Of a stretch of DNA of 64,000 bases, positions 56,995-64,000 are shown piece after piece. The notes under the pieces were generated by a model. That model saw nothing but the letters and a program-made list of their open reading frames with translations. It did no database searches and had not been told where the DNA came from. The DNA lies in assembly GCF_052857255.1 (NCBI RefSeq), contig NC_135497.1, positions 117,062,241 to 117,126,240 on the forward strand. The letters run 5' to 3'. Position 1 is the stretch's first letter; every line of letters begins with the position of its first letter. Source of the stretch: Amblyomma americanum. Its lineage: Eukaryota; Arthropoda; Arachnida; Ixodida; Ixodidae. The position numbers and the translations under genes are program-made.

Positions 56995-58774
56995 AAAGAA
57001 AAACACCTTTTCGTCTTCATTTGTGTACGCGTGCATGCACCGCTCAGCATGCAAACTTCGTCTTTTTCATTTTCGTGGTAACTATTGTCGTTCAAAGCTT
57101 TTGTTTGCAAAGTGACAGAGCGCTAAACTAGTGATCCTTGCCATACTGCTGCCAGCACACATGAATACAGCACAGGAGCGCTGTGATCATTACTTATCTC
57201 CTATTTAACTTACACTGATTGATTGGCAGGCAAAATTCTCTTCATCAACTTCCGCTCAAGTGTAAGCATTGTATGCAGATCCGAATACGCGTGCTTCAAA
57301 ATTTCACTTTTTTTCCGGAGTTACGGTGTCTCTACAGAGTGCTCGGGTACTTCTGGCTGCCAGCTAAGTTAACAGTTAAGTAAATTTCTCGATATTTTAA
57401 ATCATATAACTGTAGGCCTCACTGGCCTACTACGCAGATATTGCTCGATTGGGATCAGCTGAACCAATCACTTGAAAAGCTCCAACTGGTGCAGTTAAGT
57501 GATATTTTCACCAGTACCTGCCAGTTGGTACCTGCATATTTATGTAACATTTGCCTTAAGTGCCAGTGCTCACAGGGAAGCTTGATGGCCTAAAGAAATC
57601 GCCAAGAGCACATTTAATATTGAAATGATTTCCTTCTTTCCAGGCAGCTAAGACGGACTGGAACTGCCACTGGCTCTCCTGGTGTCCCGTGGCTGGTTTG
57701 CTGGCAGCTGCATAGTTTCCTCGGCCGCCAAGCCATAGTGATGATGAGCGGGTTGAGGAAAGATTGGAGGTAATTTCAATTTCAAGCATTACCCGTTATT
57801 AGATCGCTCAGTCGCTGTGGAATTCCATCACTACGAATTTTTTTAATGTACAGAATACAGCACAAGGCAGGCCAGCCGCGGATATTAGAGAACTGAGTAG
57901 AGAAGGGAGGGAAGAGGTTGCACAGAAAAAAATGACACTTGTACAACCATGGTTGCCAGGTAAGGGCGATCGAATAATTCTTAACCCTAGCCTGTTCAAA
58001 CCAAAGTGTCGTACTGCAGTTCCCACCTCACCTCTATCTACTTCGGTTCATCAGTTTAGCCTCTTGCCAAGGTTTTATACAGAGTTGTACGTGATTGATT
58101 GCTTGTAATCGATTACTTGTAATAGATTATATTTTTGTGTATTTTGTAATCAATTGATTACTTTTTCAGACCGTAACGTTTTCGATTATACAGCTATTCT
58201 TTTCTGTAACCGATTACTGGTAATCAATTACTTCTTTGCAAAAAAAAAAGAAAGGCTACCGGGGCAAAGCATCCGTGACAATGCGATTGCGATCGGCCGC
58301 GCACCAAGGTGCGCATGGCTGCCTAACGTGTTGCGCTTTCCACGCTATTGGTTCCTGGTGTAACTGGTGCCAATTGTAATCAATTGTTCTGTAATTATTC
58401 AGTTACTTTTCTGGGGTGGTAGATGACCATTGTAATCAGTTACATTTCAGAAGGAGCGATTGTAATTATAATTCGTTACCTATTTTATGCAACGTGTACG
58501 AGACTGGTCATGTATTACCAATGACACTCTCAATGTCTCGCTCATTACAAACATGCTATTCACTATTGCTTTTCAGTGATCAGCTTACTAGACTCTATTG
58601 TTAAGTTCTTCAATAATATATCTATGCAGTAATGTGCAGATAAAAGTTTTGAACTCTCCCTTTGTTTTGGCCGGCATAGGTCGGGGCAGCTGATGATTGC
58701 ATACTATTAGGGTAACTTTGACCACTCACCTGGGAAGTTGAAAAATGAAATGTACTATGTTTGGTTGTGTGCAG
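56995..58774. other. Harbinger intron, AT-rich part with GTAATC/GATTAC motif cluster, second copy
   Basis: Near-identical to 28,201-29,978. The motif cluster is at about 58,100-58,500. Confidence 0.5.
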
Positions 58775-59228
58775 CTGCCAGTCGTCACTGAATCACCGGA
58801 CGATGCCGAGGTGCTCGCGTCGGATGAAGACGGGCCCCTCGGAGACACAATGGACCCCCAACTCCTCGGCACTGCAGACACGCAGAGTAGTAGCACCACT
58901 GCCGCAGTGCTGAGCACATCTCCCCTGGCTTTGCTACCCAGTACCAATGGTACCATGGGCTGCAGCAGGCGAGCAAACGTTGGTGGCACACGAACTGGAG
59001 GCGACAGAGGCCGACGCAAGCGGGACAACAGTTCAGGTGTGCACCATCTACTTGCTCTTCTTAAAGAAGAAGTAGCGCGGCTGGATGAAAGCCGAAAAAA
59101 GGGCCCAAAAATTTCGGAGGAAGATGCTACACATGGCACATGAGGGCAATGAAATCGACGCCAGCTTGGTTAGGCTATTAGACCGATACATTACATCGAA
59201 AGAAAATAAAGAACATAATGGCCACTAA
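58775..59228 (+). pseudogene. Harbinger Myb-like protein, exon 2 (frameshifted), unit 3
   Basis: Near-identical to the copy at 29,979, with the same splice-acceptor-like start and the same frameshift in the A run. The shared lesion shows that the break predates the duplication that made units 2 and 3. A handful of residue changes are present, for example Gly to Asp in the acidic segment and Gly to Arg in the linker. Confidence 0.6.
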
Positions 59229-59251
59229 ATACAGTATATATCATAGATACT

Positions 59252-60760
59252 CAAATCATCAACTTCCTTGAAGATCATAGCAGTATCTTCGATCATAAGC
59301 ACGGTTTTCGCAAGGGCTACTCATGAGAGACCCAGCTTGCCGGTCTTGTTAACGACATACATGCACTGACTGACGCTGGTTTTCAAGTTGACGCAATATT
59401 TTACGATTTTTCTAAACCATTTGATAGCGTTGCGGACAAAAGGTCGTTACTTAAACTTTCAGAACTGAACATTCACCCTTATAATAGTTCATGAATAGCA
59501 GATTTCCTCTCATCTAGAATCCAGTTCAGATCAGTTAACAACTCAAACTCACGTTATTTAAATGTTACGTCTAGGAGGCACTTTACTTTTTATCATGTAT
59601 ATTAATGATTTACCCAGTTACGTGATGTCTAGAATGAGACTATTTTCTGACGATTGTCTCCTTTATCGATGTATAACCTGTAACACTGACAACCAATTAC
59701 TGCAGTCTAATCTAAAAGCGTTAAGCACACGGTGTTCTAATTGGTTAATGGCATTAAATTTCCAAATCTAAGGTCATGTCTTTCACCAACAAGCCTCCTA
59801 TTGCTACCAGGTACTCTCTTAATAGGATGAGTGTAGAATTGACCACAAGTCCCAAGTATCTTGGCGTTAACCTTCAGTCCAACTTATCATGAAATCATCA
59901 TATTAATCTCACTTTTGCCTCCACTAATCGCACTTTCGGACTTCTCAAACATAATTTAAAAGAGTCCGGAACACATGCAAAAAAAAAATAAACTAGCGTA
60001 TACCACATTAATCCGTCCGAAACTCTAATACACGTCTCCCATATGGGATCCTCATCAGACTTATATCATCAGTAACATGCAAAACCATGCTGCGCGATTC
60101 ATCTTTTCTGATTATTCATGTTACACTAGCGTCACCTTAATGAAGTCTAAAGCCGAGTTAGAAAACTTAGCACGTCGCCATAAATTTCCTGCCTATCACT
60201 TTTTTACAAGCTTTATTACCAACCTTTACTTCGTGGTGAATTCTTTCAGCCACTGCCAGTTACCTTTTGCATGTCGTGATGATCCTTAAAAGTAAAACGC
60301 ATTAACTACCAGTCATCCCATTATGCATTTTTTTTTGCCACGCACAATAACCGAATGGAACGCTTTACCATCACACATTGCCATAGAATGGGACCTGAAT
60401 AAGTTCCAACACCTTATTCACTCGTGTTTCAACAACAAAAAATGTTTTTTTTTTCTGCGTACTTTCTTCCGCCTTGTCTTCTCTCTATATTTCATGTGTA
60501 CTTCAGTGCACTTTTTCCGGCGTTGTCTTTTTCATGCGGTTGTGTTATTTATTCTTAAAATTTTGCTGCTATGTGCATTTTATGACTTCTTGTGGATGTC
60601 TATTTTTCATTAATATTTGTGATTTCTGTTTTGTTTTAGTGCATTGTTATAACCTTGTAACAATGCTTTGTACCAGCTCCCCCCCCCCCCCCCCCCCCGA
60701 TGCAATACCCGCGAATGAGGGCCTTTGAGGATATTTTGAATAAATAAATAAAATAAATTA
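59252..60760 (+). mobile_element. LINE retrotransposon fragment (Jockey/CR1-like reverse transcriptase), unit 3
   Basis: Near-identical to the unit 2 fragment, including the S-D-D variant of the catalytic motif. Its C-run is longer (20 C, 60,679-60,698). The tail gaataaataaataaaataa is the same as in unit 2. Confidence 0.75.
60679..60698. repeat. Poly-C tract in LINE 3' region (20 C)
   Basis: A run of twenty C at the same position, followed by gatgcaataccc. Confidence 0.9.
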
Positions 60761-61148
60761 ATTAAATATTCATCATGAATGCTCAGTATTTGTTGGGTTG
60801 CTGTTCACGATACAACGACATGTGATGAGTACTAGTAGTAAGTGTTTAATTTAAAATAAAACACAAAAAGGAAGGTAAAAGATTTTTGCTAACCCCGGCA
60901 TCTGCCATCACTCTGGCGGCGGCACCTGAGCTGGGCAGATGAAATAAAGGATAGCAGGCAGTTTTAAGAAGTGAAATGAAAGAGGTGAGGGGACATTAAG
61001 AAAGGATAGATGGAGAGGTGATAAATGCACTATTTACATAACAACACATTTGTACAAGTTCCGCGCGTACAGAGTCAATAAAAGAAAAGAAAACACACGC
61101 AAAACAGCAAGACTTTCCTTTGTGCTAGTTGGTTGTAGCATGACATTG
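60761..61148. other. Spacer with possible retroposon tail, unit 3
   Basis: Same block, close to the unit 2 copy. Confidence 0.35.
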
Positions 61149-61274
61149 CTTACGCAAAAAGTGTACTGGCGCTAAAAGAAGAAGACAACACAGACAGAAG
61201 ACAGGACTGTCGCCAGTCCGGTCTTTGCGTGTGTTGACTCCGTCTTTTAGCGCCTGTACGCTTTTTGCATAAAC
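61149..61274. repeat. Fold-back (inverted repeat) element, unit 3
   Basis: Same hairpin, almost identical to the unit 2 copy. Confidence 0.68.
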
Positions 61275-61779
61275 CATATCACGCGCCGAACACTTTGCAC
61301 ACAACAGGTGGGGTGGGGTGCCCAGCTGTTAATCGTCCCAGGTAACACACGGGGAGCGTTCGGTCACTGCGCGACATTGCCTGGCGCAAAACATACGGGA
61401 CGTCAACCCCACCTGTTGGAGAAATGCACAGAGGCTCACCAAGGTTCGCTCACCGGTGTGCGGACTCCCCTGCGGCCACAATACCGATATTTTACGGGCA
61501 TGATTTATAATCAATAAGCATGCATATTGTTACGGGAATAACTGCAAGAGTAGTGTGTGAATATGGAGTGGGTGCGGCTAACCAGTAACATCACTGTTGC
61601 TTTCAGAGTATTTATTAATAGAAAGAACCGTGCAAAACACATGATATGGAAGATTTGCGAAACAATGCATTTATTATTTTTTTATTAAAGTACCTTTGTA
61701 GCCATGCTCAGGTCATTCAAACAGGTTACTGTTTTAGCTCAAAAGTGTTTTACAATCTGGTATACATCAGAGTTCAGTT
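61275..61779. other. Harbinger interior spacer, unit 3
   Basis: Close to unit 2, no gene seen. Confidence 0.4.
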
Positions 61780-62040
61780 TTGTTTCCACTTTTGTTTAAT
61801 TTAGATGCAAACAATTTCTCTTCGGATATCACTCATGCTAGGTTATTTCAATATGCATACATTACCATTCATCTCTGTAGTGACTCCTCTCTTAACTTTG
61901 CTATGGCCCCTTCAGAACTGGACGCTCTTCTTTTAAACACTCGTAATGAAGCTACGAAACCTCTGCCGATCTGGAAAAGATTAAGCGTCTATTTTTGTAC
62001 CTCTCGCGAAAAGCTAAATATTGTGCCACCTTATGCATGA
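61780..62040 (+). pseudogene. Short reverse-transcriptase-like remnant, unit 3
   Basis: Identical in protein to the unit 2 copy. It is the last part of unit 3 that still matches unit 2 closely. Confidence 0.3.
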
Positions 62041-62055
62041 TTTATGCAAAATGTT

Positions 62056-63363
62056 TCACTTGTCTGCAAGGTGGTTCGCCAAGACTTTCCTTACTTCCAC
62101 TCCTAACAGCTCTAATCGTCTACTCGGGCGTACTGGTTGAGGACGAATTTCGTTAGAGCTTTGCACCGCACCCAGCCATCCTGGATCCCAATGATAACCG
62201 AATTGCTCGCAGATATTATGTAGCACACAAGCAGCTCGGATCACAGTGTTCACATTGTGGATATCGCAATCGAGGCCCTTCAACAGCATTCTGAAGCGTG
62301 CCTTCACACGTCCAAACGCATTTTTACAACACGCCTGGCAGTTGATAGATGGTAGTTGAATGTCTGTGCGAGCGACCAAACAGCGCCAGGAAAGGGGCAG
62401 GGTTTCATTGCATGCCTCTGAAAAACGAACGCTTGGTCAGCAAGGAACACTGGACCTGCTTGCACTTCTTGAATTTTTATTGTTTCTACTTGAAACAGAT
62501 CACTGGCTAAAATACGCGGAAGTCGGGAGATTTGAAACACTGCAGAGTCTTTGTTTCTTCCAGGACTCCCATTGTTGGTGTAGAGAAGCTTGTATCTTTG
62601 GTCAACCACAGCGAGTAGGATGGTGCTGTAGCACCCTGTATAGTTAAAATAATCTGCCGCCTCCTGCTTTGGAGGGCACACCTCGGTGTGGCAGCCATCC
62701 AGAGTACCAACACCTTGAGAAAAGATGAAAACTGCAGCGAACTGGCGCATGTGCTCTTGCAATTCATGCAACTTTGGGAAACCCACAAATTACGCTTCAA
62801 AGTTGCGCACAATTACGGCGCAGAACTCACGGAATATTATATTCACGGAGGCAGGGCTAACGCCAAAACGATTTGCGACAGTCTGCTCTTCAGCTGTCGT
62901 TGCAAGGCGGTAAAAGCCAATCGCCACGCGTTTTTCCAGAGCAGTTGCCTTTCGCATGTTAGTGTCTTGCCGAAGCATGCTCTCGCAAACGCCACAGTGT
63001 ACTGAAATGTGGAGTGGTTCATCCTGAAATTATCGCGGAAGCGGCGGTCAGGAAGATGGGTTAGCGTCATTTCGTACCACGAGCTTGGTCGTGGGTACAT
63101 CCATGACAATCGCAGCCGCGTCCACTGAAGAATCGCCGCCAACAAAAGGCGTTTAGATCGCCTTCGATGACGCCTGCTTTTCGCTTCCAGCACGTCGATG
63201 TCGGCGCTCAGAGCAAGCTGCTGCAAGCGGAGGCGTTAAAGTGCTGCCTGATGCGCCGCGAAAGCAGCCCAAAATTCAAGGTCGGCATCGTCCACACCGT
63301 CCGCCACAGGCCCGCTTGAAGCCATCGCAGCCTGAATGCTCAACGTCGACACACTCACAGGAC
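62056..63363 (-). pseudogene. PIF/Harbinger (HARBI1-like) DDE transposase, broken, unit 3
   Basis: The most divergent of the three copies. The N-terminal part has a stop at 63,236-63,238 (CAA to TAA) and a 1-bp deletion near 62,990. The central TAA is shared with unit 1. The catalytic stretch 62,786-62,304 is the longest of the three and runs through D-G-C-H, then G-S-P-G-R-N-K-D-S, to F-N-Y-H-L-S-T-A-R-R-V-V. The frame then slips exactly where V-E-N-A-F-G is expected, and K-N-A-F-G-R-V-K-A-R-F-R follows from another frame. Loss of the third acidic residue is therefore common to all copies. Confidence 0.83.
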
Positions 63364-63760
63364 ACGATATTTCACACACAGAACGTAAGCAGCCAACGAG
63401 ACGCCGCACTTGACTGCACTATTCACGTACTACACGAGGTGCGACTGCAGTAAAAAGAGGCACAATGCTCCCATGACGGCTTCCAGGACAGTAGTAGCTA
63501 CAGGTGGCTATTATGTCGGCTAAAAAGTCAACTAAAATAATTTTTTGTGGACTTCTCTTAGCTTTTCCTTAATGTCCGCCACAGGCGTAGCAAAACTCTG
63601 CCCCGCAGGGGGTAGTGCGATAAACAACCTTTTTTTTTCTTTCATTCATCCTGTTTAAAAGTAACTTGTTTAATAATAAGGTGGTATAGTTGCAGTCAGA
63701 AATTGGCAATGGTGGTGATAACATGGTGGTTTCCGTCACACTAACCGACATGGCCAAACC
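63364..63760. other. Transposase upstream region, unit 3
   Basis: Same region with many substitutions relative to units 1 and 2. Confidence 0.4.
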
Positions 63761-63808
63761 GCGTGTAAGCGCGGGCAACCACGGTTTGCGCTAACCATAG
63801 TTAAGCCC
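63761..63808 (-). repeat. Harbinger right terminal inverted repeat-like end, unit 3
   Basis: The best preserved of the three, with cgtgtaagcgcgggcaac and gctaaccatagttaagccc. It is closer to the left end than the other copies are. A 14-bp palindrome, agttaagcttaact, follows at 63,818-63,831. Confidence 0.52.
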
Positions 63809-63847
63809 TATAACAGCAGTTAAGCTTAACTGTAGTTAGGCTGTTCT

Positions 63848-64000
63848 GGACTCTGTATTCCGCCCCTACGTGTCGGTCCACTTCCAATCTACATAAATCC
63901 TTGATTGCAGATAGCATAATCTCGAGAGTGACCATGAGCCTAGCGGCTCCACTCCATTCGCAAAAAGTCATTGCGCAGCAGGTTATAAACATACGAAAGA
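63848..64000. repeat. A module, start of A1 of unit 3
   Basis: Follows the Harbinger right end as in units 1 and 2. Only the promoter-proximal 150 bp are in the window, including the TATAAA motif. Confidence 0.7.
63984..63989 (+). promoter_or_regulatory. TATA box upstream of P1, unit 3 (gene outside the window)
   Basis: TATAAA in ggttataaacatacg, retained in the more diverged unit 3. At the unit 1 spacing the P1 ATG would fall about 230 bp past the window end. Confidence 0.38.

Larger units (their letters stand above)
28887..57680. repeat. 28.8-kb higher-order tandem repeat, unit 2 (complete)
   Basis: This is the only complete unit in the window. It repeats the order of unit 1: Harbinger remainder, then A1-B1-A2-B2 and the next Harbinger left end. 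Relative to unit 1 it lacks 150 bp at about 40,211, has 38 bp that unit 1 lost at about 46,816, and has about 21 bp more TTG/TTA repeat near 49,740. Its Harbinger module is a mosaic, like unit 3 on the left and like unit 1 on the right. Confidence 0.93.
54862..63847. mobile_element. Harbinger composite (H module), complete arrangement across units 2/3
   Basis: Same order as the preceding H copy. The left part is near-identical to it (exon 1, Penelope-like element, exon 2, LINE, fold-back). The transposase and right end, from about 62,085, belong to a more diverged version. Confidence 0.72.
57681..64000. repeat. 28.8-kb higher-order tandem repeat, unit 3 (cut by the window end)
   Basis: It matches unit 2 at an offset of 28,794-28,800. 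From 57,681 to about 62,080 it is nearly identical to unit 2. From about 62,085 to the end it is visibly more diverged from both earlier units, with many substitutions, a 1-bp deletion and new stops in the transposase. The window ends just after the conserved TATA element that precedes the P1 gene of this unit. Confidence 0.92.

Noticed and set aside
1..64000. CRISPR array, bacterial operon, phage or viral integration
   Set aside because: No short regularly spaced repeats, no ribosome-binding-site-linked gene runs, and no recognisable viral protein. All repeats are transposon or tandem-duplication type.
1..64000. Ribosomal RNA gene array as the reason for the tandem structure
   Set aside because: No segment resembling conserved rRNA cores was seen. 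The unit consists of transposons and the P family.

Overview
The window is repeat-dominated eukaryotic DNA, most likely from a hard tick. It has no bacterial-style operons. It carries a tRNA-derived SINE of the type known from ticks (Ruka-like), an I-like LINE with RNase H and (CAA)n tails, a second LINE, a Penelope-like element with a GIY-YIG domain, and a PIF/Harbinger-type transposon. I recognise no conserved host housekeeping gene.

The main structure is a tandem array with a period of about 28.8 kb. Unit 1 starts at or before base 1 and runs to about 28,886, unit 2 is 28,887-57,680, and unit 3 starts at 57,681 and is cut by the window end. The repeat is hierarchical. Each unit holds two copies of a module pair, A-B (A1 6,158-13,990, B1 to 17,235, A2 17,236-22,855, B2 to about 26,050), followed by a roughly 9 kb composite Harbinger module (H, about 26,068-35,049). 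A and B each carry one member of a GC-rich ORF family (called P here) and are themselves diverged duplicates. The layout is therefore [A1 B1 A2 B2 H] repeated. A1/A2 and B1/B2 look about 80% alike by eye. Units 1 and 2 differ by only a few bases per kb over most of A1-B2.

The P family has four members per unit (P1-P4). Only P1 is an uninterrupted ORF (345 codons, 6,538-7,575 and 35,430-36,467). P2 has a 2-bp insertion, P3 is broken by homopolymer changes and a poly-C tract, and P4 has in-frame stops. I do not recognise the product. Changes between members are not concentrated at third codon positions, so P may be decaying or fast evolving. A TATA box about 240 bp upstream of the ATG is kept in P1 and P3.

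The H module reads as one old Harbinger transposon. A Myb/trihelix-like exon 1 and exon 2 lie on the + strand, a transposase lies on the - strand, and TIR-like ends sit at both edges. Its intron and interior are loaded with a Penelope-like element, LINE pieces and a fold-back. The H copy of unit 2 is a hybrid: its left part matches unit 3 and its right part matches unit 1, with the switch inside the dead transposase near 33,470-33,511. This is what unequal crossing-over between two H copies would leave, and it gives a direct mechanism for the 28.8 kb duplication. Patches of gene-conversion-like sequence lie elsewhere in the array.

Limits: identities are by-eye estimates, and an assembly artefact (haplotype copies laid in tandem) cannot be excluded from sequence alone.
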